A stretch of DNA of 64,000 nt from JAWKWH01 sp963669415 (GTDB lineage: Bacteria; Pseudomonadota; Alphaproteobacteria; Rhizobiales; Rhizobiaceae), in assembly GCA_963669415.2 (NCBI GenBank), contig CAXXPS010000003.1, positions 186,001 through 250,000 of the forward strand. The letters are read 5' to 3'. Of this stretch, positions 23,993 to 32,946 are shown one piece after another. The notes under the pieces are model-generated. The model was given only the letters and a program-made list of their open reading frames with translations. It was not told the origin of the DNA and did no database searches. Position 1 is the stretch's first letter. The number at the start of each line of letters is the position of its first letter. The translations under genes were made by a program, and so were the position numbers.

Positions 23993-25540
23993 TCAGCTTT
24001 CTGGGCTGGCGCCGCCCTCTTCCGTTCTTTTTTGAATAAATGTCCTAAGCTTTTCCGCGCGATTCGGATCGATTTCCGGCCCTTGGAACTCGTTGACAAT
24101 CTGCTTCCAGATCGCCGTCGATCGGTTGTTCGCATCCACCGAACCGCGTTCGGTCCAAGTGCCAAAATTCGACCAGTCGGCGACCAAGGGCTCATAGAAA
24201 GCCGATTGATAGCGTTGCATGGTGTGACCGGCGGCAAAAAAGTGCCCGCCTGGCTGGACTTCTCTCAATGCGTCTAACGCAATGTCGGTTTCGTCTGCCC
24301 CGGTATCGCTGCACAACTCGGCGAATATCTGCAGCATTTCCATGTCAGTGATCAATTTCTCGTAGGAAATCGTCAGGCCACCTTCGATCCAGCCGGCGCC
24401 GTGAACAAGGATGGTGCAGCCAGCCAACATTGCACCCCAGGCGCTCATCTGCGTTTCATGAGCGGCTTGGGCATCGTTGATGTTTGCAGCGCACCCGGCG
24501 GCGTTGCGCCATGGCAGTCCGGTCAACCTGGCCAATTGTCCCGCGCCCAGCGATGCCTTGACCTGCTCGGGCGTGCCAAAGGCGGGCGCACCTGATTTCA
24601 TGTCGACGCTTGAGGCAAAAGCACCATAGCATACCGGTGCGCCGGGATTTACAATCTGAGCCAATGCGATTGCCGCCAGTGCTTCAGCATGATTGAGAGT
24701 CAACGCACCGGCGACTGTGACCGGTGCCATCGCGCCCATCAAACAGAAGGGCGTAATGATCGAAAGTTGACCGGCGTGGGCGAAGTCAATGAGCCCGCGG
24801 GCCATGGGTATGTCGAGTTGCCGGGGCGAATTGGTGTTGATGATGGTGTAACATCGCGGTTCGGTTTTGAATTCGTCATCTGACAGCCCCCGCGACAGCC
24901 GGATCATCTCGAAACAGTCGGCCACCTGCGGCGCACCACGCGAATAGACGAACGGAACCTTGTCTGAAAAGATGAGCTGCGGCTCCGTCATCGCATAGTG
25001 GCGCAGGTTCATCGCCACGTCCTGTGCTTCGGTGAGCGGCGCCAGCATGTGGAGTGCGTCGAAGTGGTGATTGAGTTTGATCAGTTCGCGGAAGTCTTGC
25101 TCGGTTCCCGGCCTGCGGCCGCGTTCAAGATCGGTCGCATGGGGCGTGCCGGCACCGGGAAGAAAGGTGATCTGACCCTGCTCCAACAGCACATCGCGTT
25201 TCGCATCGCCCGCACGCATATGAATTGAACGAGGTGCAGAGCGAAGCGCCTGTTCTACGATGTCGCTTCCGATCCGGACCATTTCGCTATCATCATCAAC
25301 GATGGCGCCTGCCTGCCCGAACAGCTTCCGCGCTTCAGGCAGCAGAACCTTGATCCCGAGTTCTTCCAGCACCGTGAGTGCGGACTGATGAATGGCCATC
25401 GCGCGGTCATCGGAAAACACTTTGGCGGGCTCAAACGGATTGGTCAGATTGCGATAGTTGACGATCCGCTTGCCACCGCCTGCCGTTTCCCGGGCAACTC
25501 TGCGCCGACGTGTTCGCCCAGTGTTTTCCCGCGCTGTCAT
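23993..25540 (-). CDS. Trimethylamine methyltransferase family protein (MttB superfamily, non-pyrrolysine)
   Basis: The 515-residue protein is a homologue of MttB, which moves methyl groups from quaternary or tertiary amines to a corrinoid protein. The family core is seen in FLPGAGTPHATDLE near 124-137, YGAFASSVDMKSGAPAFGTPE near 318-338 and the C-terminal GGHFFAAGHTMQRY near 446-459. The frame has no in-frame TAG where MttB carries pyrrolysine, so it belongs to the non-pyrrolysine group that includes glycine betaine and carnitine demethylases. No corrinoid protein gene is in the window. It overlaps the upstream TetR gene by ATGA, so the two are co-translated. Confidence 0.82.
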   Translation of the reverse strand: MTARENTGRTRRRRVARETAGGGKRIVNYRNLTNPFEPAKVFSDDRAMAIHQSALTVLEELGIKVLLPEARKLFGQAGAIVDDDSEMVRIGSDIVEQALRSAPRSIHMRAGDAKRDVLLEQGQITFLPGAGTPHATDLERGRRPGTEQDFRELIKLNHHFDALHMLAPLTEAQDVAMNLRHYAMTEPQLIFSDKVPFVYSRGAPQVADCFEMIRLSRGLSDDEFKTEPRCYTIINTNSPRQLDIPMARGLIDFAHAGQLSIITPFCLMGAMAPVTVAGALTLNHAEALAAIALAQIVNPGAPVCYGAFASSVDMKSGAPAFGTPEQVKASLGAGQLARLTGLPWRNAAGCAANINDAQAAHETQMSAWGAMLAGCTILVHGAGWIEGGLTISYEKLITDMEMLQIFAELCSDTGADETDIALDALREVQPGGHFFAAGHTMQRYQSAFYEPLVADWSNFGTWTERGSVDANNRSTAIWKQIVNEFQGPEIDPNRAEKLRTFIQKRTEEGGASPES

Positions 25541-26211
25541 CGTCGGGCCTGTTTATTTTCAGCCTCGGAGGTGACCATCGCTTCGACCCGTCCGATGAAT
25601 TCGTCAGCCGCCCGATCGTCGATCTCCTGGCCGGTGAAACACCGGTAGTAGGCTGACAGATAACTGGTGCGTTTGGTGAGCGGTTCGTCGATGTTGAGCG
25701 CATAATAGCTCAGCTGGGTGAAATAGATGACGCGGGCGCGTATGAATGCCTCGGTTTCTTCAAAACCAAACCGTTCAAACATTGCAGCTATTGCAACGAC
25801 CCGATTTTCATCTTCCTTTTCGACGATTGAGCGCACGTCAGATGACCGTCGTGCCCAGTCGCGAACTGCCTGATCCAACGACGGGTCGAATTTTTCATGG
25901 TCTACCCAGACGGCAAAAAGGTCGAGAATGGCGTCCTGCAATGATGCTGACATTTCCAGCGCCGCTGTCATCGTGCCGGAGTTTTTTGCCCGCCATTCGG
26001 CAATGAGCGCCGCAAGCAGCGCATCGCGGTTTTCAAAATGCCAATAAAAACTGCCACGGGTAACGCCCAGGTTTTTCGACAAAGTGGTGATCTGAACCGC
26101 ATCGATGCCGTCGGCTATCAGCATTTCCAGCGCTGCCTTTATCCAGTCGCTTCGTTTCAGCTGCCGCTGGCTTTCATCTGGTGCTGAATGCAGTTCGATT
26201 TCCTGGCTCAT
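25537..26211 (-). CDS. TetR/AcrR family transcriptional regulator
   Basis: The 224-residue protein has the TetR N-terminal helix-turn-helix (ITTLSKNLGVTRGSFYWHFENRDALLAALI at about 41-70) and an alpha-helical ligand domain. It is first in an operon with the MttB-like gene (ATGA overlap). The start lies 11 bp from a 32-bp dyad that also precedes the divergent cupin gene, so it probably represses both transcripts and responds to a substrate of the encoded enzymes. Confidence 0.88.
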   Translation of the reverse strand: MSQEIELHSAPDESQRQLKRSDWIKAALEMLIADGIDAVQITTLSKNLGVTRGSFYWHFENRDALLAALIAEWRAKNSGTMTAALEMSASLQDAILDLFAVWVDHEKFDPSLDQAVRDWARRSSDVRSIVEKEDENRVVAIAAMFERFGFEETEAFIRARVIYFTQLSYYALNIDEPLTKRTSYLSAYYRCFTGQEIDDRAADEFIGRVEAMVTSEAENKQARR

Positions 26212-26222
26212 TTTTTAATCCG

Positions 26223-26254
26223 TACAGGATTGTATGTTTCCATACATACCTGTA
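26223..26254. promoter_or_regulatory. 32-bp near-perfect dyad, probable TetR operator
   Basis: TACAGG and CCTGTA form the outer arms (26,223-26,228 and 26,249-26,254), and TTGTATG and CATACA(T) the inner arms around a TTTC centre; 24 or more of 32 positions are self-complementary. It is centred between the TetR start and the divergent cupin start, about 35 bp from the cupin ATG. The length suits two TetR dimers binding side by side, as for QacR-type operators. Confidence 0.75.
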
Positions 26255-26288
26255 TTGTTTGCCCGGTCAAGTTAATTCGGAGCTGGAA

Positions 26289-26654
26289 ATGAGCGACAAT
26301 CAGGATCGGAAACCACCACGTGCGATATCGTTTCCGTCTTTGGAATTTCATCCGCGATTCGAACATGGCGATGTCGCAAAAGTCGCCATGGTCACCGGTT
26401 CCAAAGGCGAGGGCGAATTGGGGACCGGTTTTGTGCGCATGCAAAACGCGATCATCCCGTGGACAGTGCAATATGATGAGGTCCTGCTCGTGGTCGAAGG
26501 CGAAATCACGATCGAGACCGATCAGGGCGATCTGGTAGCAGGGCCAAAGGACTGTATCTGGCTGAGCAAGGGCACCAAGCTTGTGTACAAGGCGGAGGAT
26601 GCGCTGCTCTTCTACGCGATCCATCCATGGAACTGGGCGGAGGCGAGCGCATGA
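26289..26654 (+). CDS. Cupin domain protein, EutQ-like
   Basis: The 121-residue protein is a single-domain cupin. The conserved barrel blocks are DEVLLVVEGEITIETDQGDL near 62-81 and GPKDCIWLSKGTKLVYKAEDALLFYAI near 85-110, like the EutQ family of ethanolamine utilisation. It lacks the full histidine set of metal cupins, so binding without catalysis is possible. CGGAG precedes the ATG. It overlaps the FAD-oxidase gene by ATGA and is divergent from the TetR/MttB-like pair. Confidence 0.82.
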   Translation: MSDNQDRKPPRAISFPSLEFHPRFEHGDVAKVAMVTGSKGEGELGTGFVRMQNAIIPWTVQYDEVLLVVEGEITIETDQGDLVAGPKDCIWLSKGTKLVYKAEDALLFYAIHPWNWAEASA

Positions 26655-27967
26655 AAATCAACCGGCTGCCGAGGGATGACAAGACCAATGGATGGAGCGC
26701 CATCCTTGCTGACCGAACACCCAAACCACCGCTCGAAACCGAGGTAACCGCCGATTGGCTGGTGCTCGGTGCTGGCTATGCCGGACTGGCGGCAGCTCGG
26801 CGGTTGGCCGAAAACTGCCTGGACCAGCATATTGTTTTGGTCGAGGCAGGCGAAGCCGGTGAAAATGCTTCTGGGCGCAACTCCGGCTTTGCGATCGATC
26901 TGCCCCACAATGTCGGTTCCTCGCTGGACGAACTTGACGGTTCGCACCGTTTCATGCGGCTGGCCCGCTACGCCATTTCCAATCTTGAAGAAATGGTCAA
27001 AACGCACGGCATTGAGTGCGACTGGTCGCTGGATGGCAAATACCACGCAGCGGTTTCTCCGCGTGGTGTCGACGAGGTGCTGCAGCCATTTGCCCGCGAG
27101 CTGGAGGCTTTGGGCGAACCGTTTGAGTGGGTGAGGGGTGATGATCTCGCCGCCAAGCTGGGCACGGAACATTTCACCGCAGCACTTTATACGCCGGGCG
27201 GCGCCTTGATGAACCCGGCAGCCTTGACGCGGGGTCTGGCTGACAGCCTTCCCGGCAATGTGACGCTTTATGAAAATTCACCGGTGATCGAAGCGGAATT
27301 TGAAAATGGCATCTCGTTCAAGACGCCGAAGGGCAGGGTGCGTGCGCCAAAACTGATCATGGCCGCCAATGGCTTTTCGCAGCAGTTCGGGTTTTTTCCG
27401 GGCAAGTTCCTGCACATGTCGGCCGAGGGTAGCCTCACCCGTCCGCTGACGGAGAGCGAACGCAAGGCCCATGGGGTCGAAAAACCCTGGGGGCTGACCC
27501 CGGCCAACGCATTTGTCGGAATCACGATGCGCTATACCAACGATCACCGCATCCTGATCAGGCACGGAATTAATTACTGTCCGGAACAATATGTGCCGGA
27601 AGCAGACCGGGTGGCGGCCCGTGAACGCCACACCAAACTGTTTCACCAGCGTTTTCCGACGCTTCCCGATGTCGAACTGGAACATACCTGGAGCGGGGTC
27701 GTGTGCCTGTCGCAGAACAATGCGCCTGCATTCGGCCAGATTGCCCCGAATGTCTGGTCCGCCGTCTGTCAGAATGCTGTGGGCGTCACCAAGGGCACAT
27801 TCGGAGGCATGCTGGCTGCCGACATGGCGACTGGGCGGGATAATCCGCTGATCGAGGATGCACTCTCTCTCGGCGAACCGTCAAAACTGCCGCCGCAGCC
27901 ATTTCTCGGTATCGGCGTTCGTGCGCGGTTTGCCTGGGAATTGTGGTCAAAGCGCCACGAGGCGTGA
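26651..27967 (+). CDS. FAD-dependent amine/amino acid oxidoreductase (DAO family)
   Basis: The 438-residue protein has an N-terminal Rossmann fold with LGAGYAGLAAARRLAE near 43-58 and ENASGRNSGF near 75, the DAO-family signature. The second FAD block is in TWSGVVCLSQNNAPAFG near 349-365. It resembles PuuB, sarcosine and dimethylglycine oxidases, which oxidise secondary or tertiary amines with oxygen. It is co-translated with the cupin gene (ATGA). Together with the MttB-like methyltransferase across the divergent promoter, this fits degradation of a methylated amine, though the substrate is not shown by the sequence. Confidence 0.82.
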   Translation: MKINRLPRDDKTNGWSAILADRTPKPPLETEVTADWLVLGAGYAGLAAARRLAENCLDQHIVLVEAGEAGENASGRNSGFAIDLPHNVGSSLDELDGSHRFMRLARYAISNLEEMVKTHGIECDWSLDGKYHAAVSPRGVDEVLQPFARELEALGEPFEWVRGDDLAAKLGTEHFTAALYTPGGALMNPAALTRGLADSLPGNVTLYENSPVIEAEFENGISFKTPKGRVRAPKLIMAANGFSQQFGFFPGKFLHMSAEGSLTRPLTESERKAHGVEKPWGLTPANAFVGITMRYTNDHRILIRHGINYCPEQYVPEADRVAARERHTKLFHQRFPTLPDVELEHTWSGVVCLSQNNAPAFGQIAPNVWSAVCQNAVGVTKGTFGGMLAADMATGRDNPLIEDALSLGEPSKLPPQPFLGIGVRARFAWELWSKRHEA

Positions 27968-28000
27968 GAGACAATAACGAATCCGATCAATGCGCGAGCG

Positions 28001-28555
28001 TTAGATATCCTCAAATATTCCGGTAGGACCTCCATCGACAGTCTTTGTGTTCTTTTTCTGCCAATAGTCTTTAACGCCATCCGGACCCATTTGATCGTAA
28101 AAGGGAACCAATTCCTGCTCACCGCGGCTGCGTTGAAATTCCATCACCGATACGCCCGTTCCACACGATGTCTGCACCAAATCGATTGCCAGGTCGAAAA
28201 TCTGGCGGCTGCCGGCGAGTTCATCAAACCGTCCAACAGCCTCCCGCCACCTGCTGTCGCGCGGATGGATCACTTTGGCATCGCCATAGACGCGCAATAT
28301 TAACGGGTCACCATCAAAGGCGCAGAACATCAATGTCATCCGGCCGTTTTCGGCCACGTGAGCGGCGGTTTCGTTGCCGCTGCCGCTCAAGTTCAGCCAA
28401 ACGATCCGGGAATCATCGAGAATTCGCAGTGTATCCATACCCTTCGGAGACAGGTTTACCCGTCCTTCAGCGCCGGCTGTTGCGACGAAAAACAGCCGTT
28501 GGCGCTCAATAAATGCCTTAAGTGTGCGGTTCAGCTTTCTACCGATCGCCATCAT
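28001..28555 (-). CDS. Pyridoxamine 5'-phosphate oxidase family protein
   Basis: The 184-residue protein has the split-barrel flavin-binding fold: LFFVATAGAEGRVNLSPKG near 21-39, IVWLNLSGSGNETAAHV near 50-66 and LILRVYGDAKVIHP near 84-97. The set matches the putative PNPOx (PF01243) group, whose members bind FMN, F420 or heme rather than making PLP. ATG 28555 has GGGAG five bases upstream. It may share a transcript with the VOC gene upstream on the same strand, 146 bp away. Confidence 0.82.
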   Translation of the reverse strand: MMAIGRKLNRTLKAFIERQRLFFVATAGAEGRVNLSPKGMDTLRILDDSRIVWLNLSGSGNETAAHVAENGRMTLMFCAFDGDPLILRVYGDAKVIHPRDSRWREAVGRFDELAGSRQIFDLAIDLVQTSCGTGVSVMEFQRSRGEQELVPFYDQMGPDGVKDYWQKKNTKTVDGGPTGIFEDI

Positions 28556-28701
28556 TACGCTCCCTTTGCACCCAGAAGTTTTTTCAATTGACGCGGTTTG
28601 TAAAGCCGCGATGCGCCAATTGCCGATCTCTACTGCCAAACAGCAGGCGCGCAGACGAACGGGCATTGCTTCTGGCTTCAGCGAAACGCTATTGGGCTTG
28701 A

Positions 28702-29295
28702 TCAGTTACCGCTTTGGTATGGGTCCTTCGGTCCCCGGTCATCCGACAGGCTCCTGGTCGATTGAGCCGTCAGGTTCTCAATCGCATCGGCGAGGTGAAT
28801 TTCCTGGATGTTGTAGTCGCCACGTTCGACCCGCAGGCGATGTGCCTCGAACAGGACCTGACCATGCGTGTAGCCGGCCGGCGGCTCAAACTTGTAGCTC
28901 GCCAGTTCGATCATCAGCCCCATCGGATCCTTGAAGTAGACCGAATCAAACATGCCGCGGTCTTTGATCCCGGTGTTTTTGACGCCGCGCTCATCGAGCC
29001 GCTCGACAACCTGCAACAGCATTGCGCGGCCGATTGAAAAAGCCACATGGTGGACGCAGCCCGGTTCCGTCGGCGTGCGCCGCGGATCGGGCTTGCGGTT
29101 CTCGTCGGTGAAGACCGTGATCAACCGGCCATCGCCGGGATCGAAATAGAGGTGATTTTCCGATGGAACATCAAGATTGGGCTGCTCGAAAATAAACGGC
29201 ATGCCGAGCAGGCCTTCCCAAAAATCGATCGACGTTTGCCTGTCGGCGCCGACCAGCGTGACGTGGTGAAGGCCCTGGACCTGGATTTTGCGCAT
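28702..29295 (-). CDS. VOC family protein (glyoxalase/extradiol dioxygenase-like)
   Basis: The 197-residue protein carries one pair of vicinal-oxygen-chelate modules: GLHHVTLVGADRQTSIDFW near 8-26 and CVHHVAFSIG near 80-89, with KDPMGLMIELASY near 122-134. The metal ligands H11, H83 and E130 fit the family pattern, so a metal-dependent lyase or dioxygenase is expected; the substrate is unknown. It resembles the ring-cleaving dioxygenase-like group (PcpA/MhqO). Confidence 0.8.
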   Translation of the reverse strand: MRKIQVQGLHHVTLVGADRQTSIDFWEGLLGMPFIFEQPNLDVPSENHLYFDPGDGRLITVFTDENRKPDPRRTPTEPGCVHHVAFSIGRAMLLQVVERLDERGVKNTGIKDRGMFDSVYFKDPMGLMIELASYKFEPPAGYTHGQVLFEAHRLRVERGDYNIQEIHLADAIENLTAQSTRSLSDDRGPKDPYQSGN

Positions 29296-29465
29296 TTGGT
29301 TCTCCGGATTGGAGTTTTCAGTGTTTTGTCGTCGTGACTATAAGACGTGATCGCACATTTGGCACGCTGAACAGAGCGTCACCGATCATTCGACATTATT
29401 GGGGGAACGCCGCCATTTCGGCCCGTTACAGGTGGTCAGGATTTTGGTCGTTGCCACAAATGACC

Positions 29466-30206
29466 CTAACTGTCGGGGTCGGCGAATTCCTCGATACGCG
29501 TGAATGCATCACGCAGCGCTTCCGACCAGGCAGCTGAAAGCTGGCGGAAATATTCATCATCATCACCGATCCGGCGCCGCTCGCCCACTTCCAGCGTGTC
29601 GGTGCGGTAGAGCAGAAGATCGATCGGCATGCCAACCGAGAGGTTGGAGCGCAGGGTCGAATCGAAGGACAGCAGGATCAGCTTGGCGGCCTGACCCATT
29701 CGCATCTCATGTTTGACGACCCGATCGAGTATCGGTTTGCCGTATTTGTGCTCGCCGATCTGGAAATAGGGTGTTTCCCTTGTTGCCTCGATGAAGTTGC
29801 CTTCGTTGTAGACCTGGAACAGGCGAGGCGGTTCGCCGGCAATCTGGCCACCGAGAATGAAGGAGGCGGAGAAACTTTCTGCCGTGGCGCCCAACTGCTC
29901 GCCGTCAATGCGGCGCACCTCGCGCAATGCCGCTCCAACGACGCGGGCTGTGTGAAACATGGTCGAGGCGGATTTCAAAGACGGCTCATCGTCTGTTTCG
30001 GATTTCAGCTGTTCTTCGAGCAGGCTGATGACGGCCTGCGTGACCGCCAGATTGCCGGCCGACAACAGCACGATCACCCGGTCGCCGGCAAATTCCCAGA
30101 CGTGCATCTTGGTGAATGTGGCGATGTTGTCGACGCCGGCATTGGTCCGCGTGTCGGAAGCAAATGCAATGCCGCGATCAAGTTTCAGGCCAACGCAGTA
30201 GGTCAA
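29466..30206 (-). CDS. Anbu, proteasome-type peptidase
   Basis: The 246-residue protein is Anbu, an Ntn-hydrolase related to HslV and the 20S proteasome beta subunit. It starts MTYCVGLKLDRGIAFASDTR; removal of the initiator Met would expose T2 as nucleophile, and D18-T19 and K34 (FTKMHVWEF) fit the catalytic group. FILGGQIAGEPPRLFQVYNEG is a second family block. Anbu forms helical or ring assemblies and its substrates are unknown. In many bacteria its gene is followed or preceded by alpha-E, transglutaminase and circularly permuted ATP-grasp genes; all three are here, but separated from it by an opposite-strand membrane protein gene. Confidence 0.9.
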   Translation of the reverse strand: MTYCVGLKLDRGIAFASDTRTNAGVDNIATFTKMHVWEFAGDRVIVLLSAGNLAVTQAVISLLEEQLKSETDDEPSLKSASTMFHTARVVGAALREVRRIDGEQLGATAESFSASFILGGQIAGEPPRLFQVYNEGNFIEATRETPYFQIGEHKYGKPILDRVVKHEMRMGQAAKLILLSFDSTLRSNLSVGMPIDLLLYRTDTLEVGERRRIGDDDEYFRQLSAAWSEALRDAFTRIEEFADPDS

Positions 30207-30528
30207 GCAAAGTTACCGGCTTTTGAGCAAACGAATCCGATTTAAGCCGTCGGGGCTTTTGTAGCAAGCGTCAAACAACAAGCCGGAGCTGAGAGCTAGG
30301 CACCCCGAATTGGGGCGCAATCGCATGGCGACCGGTCTACCTTGCGCAAACGACTGGTTGTGCGGCGCCTGTGAACCGCTCTTGCCGGGTTTGCCAAGGT
30401 CAAGTCAATTGGATACCTTGTGCCGCGAGATAGCACTGCGTCATGGGATTCGTTTCTCGTCCGGCTCGTTAAGCTGAACGTTTTCCACGGCCAAACTAAT
30501 CTCGGTAAGGTGAAGGAAGATTTGGGAC
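30207..30528. other. Intergenic stretch, no gene recognised
   Basis: This 322-bp gap lies between the divergent Anbu and membrane protein genes and must hold their promoters. Apart from a short CCCC-GAATT-GGGG hairpin near 30,302-30,316 I see no structured RNA, terminator or credible small frame. Confidence 0.4.
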
Positions 30529-31044
30529 ATGCGCCTCTACCTGACCATTATGGATCATTTGCCCGCTTTGGTCTTCTGGGCGATGGCTGCCTATTTTGGT
30601 AGCGAGATCGTGGTTGCATTTTTTCCCAGCGAGCCGTTTGCCTGGCAAATGTATTTGAATTTCGCGCCGTTCTGGCGCGAATTCGGAGTTATTTACGACA
30701 GGCCGACGCTCGAACTGGGCGCACTGGTGGTCATCGGTTGTTTCACCGTCGGCGCTGTTTGCCTGCTGCTGGTGCAAAACAGGCATATGCACCGCGCCCG
30801 GTTTATCTATTATCACCTGGCGCTGCTTGCGCTCCTCTTCGGCATGAACGACGAGAGGGTCTGGGTTTCTCCCTACAGTAACGGCGGAGCGTCCGAATAT
30901 TCGCTGCTTCCCGACTTTTCGCAGATCAGCCCGGTGATCGTCTGGTTGTTTATGGGCGTTACGATTGCCTGCCTCACAACCCACGTTGACATGATTTCAC
31001 GATCGTTCCGGCGCCGCCGCCGAACGCCACTTTCTGACGACTGA
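30529..31044 (+). CDS. Integral membrane protein of unknown function
   Basis: The 171-residue protein has four likely membrane helices (about 10-30, 60-85, 95-110 and 133-152) and a basic tail RSFRRRRR before the end, which should be cytoplasmic. The long loop after helix 1 (AWQMYLNFAPFWREFGVIYD) is amphipathic. I do not recognise the family. It sits on the opposite strand inside the otherwise conserved Anbu gene set, between the Anbu and transglutaminase genes. Confidence 0.65.
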   Translation: MRLYLTIMDHLPALVFWAMAAYFGSEIVVAFFPSEPFAWQMYLNFAPFWREFGVIYDRPTLELGALVVIGCFTVGAVCLLLVQNRHMHRARFIYYHLALLALLFGMNDERVWVSPYSNGGASEYSLLPDFSQISPVIVWLFMGVTIACLTTHVDMISRSFRRRRRTPLSDD

Positions 31045-31164
31045 TCGGCGGACTGTCGCGTCAAGGGTAGATTGCTCACCAGAAAATGGTCGCAAGCAGC
31101 AGATTTTTTTGCGGTCAGCAGCGCTATCTGGTCTTCGCAGCGGCCTCTTTTGTACCGGTCTACT

Positions 31165-31974
31165 TCACTGGTTGGCCTGCTGCACGTCCACCATCACTGA
31201 CAGGCTTTCATTCGCCTGGCCGATGCGCAGCCCTTTGATCGGCGCCGCAGAAACCGCGTCGAGGCCGCTGCAAAGCCGGATATAACGCTCTGTCGGGCAA
31301 ACATTGTTGGCGGGATCGAACCCGACCCATCCGAGGTTTTTCACCCATACCTCCGCCCAGGCATGCTGTGCCTCGGCGCGAACCTCATCGGCAAGCAACA
31401 GATATCCGGTGACATACCTGGCGGGTATATCCAAATGCCGGGCCATTCCGATCAGAATGTGAGTGAAATCCTGGCAAACACCGTGTGCGGCATCAAAGGA
31501 CTCGGCTGCGGTGGTGCCGGTATTCGTGGAATTCACATCGTATTTGAGGCGGCTGTGCAGCTCGCTCATCAACCTGTGGGCAATATTGACCTCGCCGGAT
31601 TCTGCCGCCGCGAGTTCGGTTGCCAGGTCCATCATTGGCTGGCTCGGTTTCGTCACCGGCGTCTGCCGCAGAAAAAGCCGGGCCGGCGGGTCGCCCGGCA
31701 CACGCCCGACAACGCCGTCCTTGTCGGTTGTCTCTACCGTTCCGCTGGCGACGATCAACATCTCACCTTGCATATTGGTCTGCGTACACAACCGGATCAT
31801 GTTGCCGAAAGCATCGCGATAGCTGGGAGCAGCTTCGATCCCCGGCGCATCGATGTTCCAATCCTTGATGCTTTGCCCGGGCAAATTTTGCGGCGTCAGC
31901 GCCAGGCGCTGAATGGTGTGTGCGATCACCTGATCGTAAGTGTAGCGCGTTTCGTGATGTACGTTGATGAGCAT
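31165..31974 (-). CDS. Transglutaminase-like cysteine protease family protein
   Basis: The 269-residue protein has the N-terminal transglutaminase-associated beta domain (about 1-110) and a catalytic core with C167 in AAHGVCQDFTH, H204 in EAQHAWAEVW and D220 in WVGFDPANN, a complete triad. Bacterial members hydrolyse or form isopeptide bonds. It lies 24 bp after the alpha-E gene and 3' of ATP-grasp on the same strand. In the Anbu-linked systems it is thought to act with the ATP-grasp ligase and alpha-E protein on peptide modification, which is a prediction from comparative genomics, not shown here. Confidence 0.88.
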   Translation of the reverse strand: MLINVHHETRYTYDQVIAHTIQRLALTPQNLPGQSIKDWNIDAPGIEAAPSYRDAFGNMIRLCTQTNMQGEMLIVASGTVETTDKDGVVGRVPGDPPARLFLRQTPVTKPSQPMMDLATELAAAESGEVNIAHRLMSELHSRLKYDVNSTNTGTTAAESFDAAHGVCQDFTHILIGMARHLDIPARYVTGYLLLADEVRAEAQHAWAEVWVKNLGWVGFDPANNVCPTERYIRLCSGLDAVSAAPIKGLRIGQANESLSVMVDVQQANQ

Positions 31975-31997
31975 GTGCGCAAACGGTCCCGATCGGT

Positions 31998-32939
31998 CTA
32001 GAAATTGAAGTCCTCGGCCACTTTCAGCGAGAGCCTGTTGTTGTTGCCAATGAAGTTTTCCAAAAATTCGTGCAGCCCCATGTCGATGATCTGCTCGATT
32101 GACGTGGAGCGGAGCGTTTCCAGCGTTTCACCGGCCAGATCGTGGCATGCTTCGCGCTCACCGTAAAACTGTTCCATCTCGTCCAAGGTTCTGCAAATCC
32201 AGTCATAAGCGTGGCGAAGCGATCGTGGCATAGCCGCCTTCAGGATCAGGTAGTCGGCCACTTTGATCGGCCGCAGGCGGTCATGATACATATGACGATA
32301 GGAACGCTCCGCCGAGACGGCGCGCAGGATCATCATCCACTGATGGCTGTCGACCATTCCACCGGCGACTTCGGTACGGGGCAGCAGCACATAATATTTC
32401 ACATCCAGCAATCGGGCGGTGTTTTCTGCCCGCTCAATGAAACAGCCGAGTTGCGAGAAGTGGTAGTTGTCATGCCTGAGTATGGTGCCCAGTAGCGCGC
32501 CACGGAACAGGTTTGACGCCGATTTCACCCAGTCGAGTAGTTCGGGCAGTTTGTTGGTCGTCACTTCGGCAGGCTTGATCGCCGAAAATTCCAGCCAGGT
32601 GGTGTTGATGCTTTCCCAAATGTCTTTGGTGATGCGAATTCGCTCGCTCTTGGCGTTGGTTCGGGCGGCCATCAGGCAGTTGTAGACCGATGACGGATTG
32701 TCCTGATCAAACAGCATGAAATCGACAACATGAGCACGATCGGCCCGGTCGTATCGCTGTGCGAATACTTCTCCGAGTGACGCAGCGTCGAGCACGGAAT
32801 TCCATTGGTCACGGTGGCCGGTGTCCAGGCCCGGTGTCAGCGACATCCGCCAGCCGGCATCGAGCAGGCGAGCGACGTAATCGGCCCGCTCAAAATAGCG
32901 GGAAAGCCAGAACAGGTTCGATGCCGAGCGTCCGAGCAT
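31998..32939 (-). CDS. Alpha-E domain-containing protein
   Basis: The 313-residue protein is almost wholly helical and starts MLGRSASNLFWLSRYFERADY, the alpha-E family signature, with repeated conserved E-R-A-E blocks such as FIERAENTARLLDVKYY near 164-180 and the IEQIIDMGLHEFLENFIGNN end. The domain has no known activity of its own and nearly always sits beside circularly permuted ATP-grasp and transglutaminase genes, as here (7 bp gap to the ATP-grasp gene upstream). Confidence 0.88.
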   Translation of the reverse strand: MLGRSASNLFWLSRYFERADYVARLLDAGWRMSLTPGLDTGHRDQWNSVLDAASLGEVFAQRYDRADRAHVVDFMLFDQDNPSSVYNCLMAARTNAKSERIRITKDIWESINTTWLEFSAIKPAEVTTNKLPELLDWVKSASNLFRGALLGTILRHDNYHFSQLGCFIERAENTARLLDVKYYVLLPRTEVAGGMVDSHQWMMILRAVSAERSYRHMYHDRLRPIKVADYLILKAAMPRSLRHAYDWICRTLDEMEQFYGEREACHDLAGETLETLRSTSIEQIIDMGLHEFLENFIGNNNRLSLKVAEDFNF

Positions 32940-32946
32940 GCTTTGC

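Noticed and set aside
23993..25540. Pyrrolysine-type MttB
   Set aside because: The frame runs without any in-frame TAG, so no pyrrolysine codon exists; it is the non-pyrrolysine branch.
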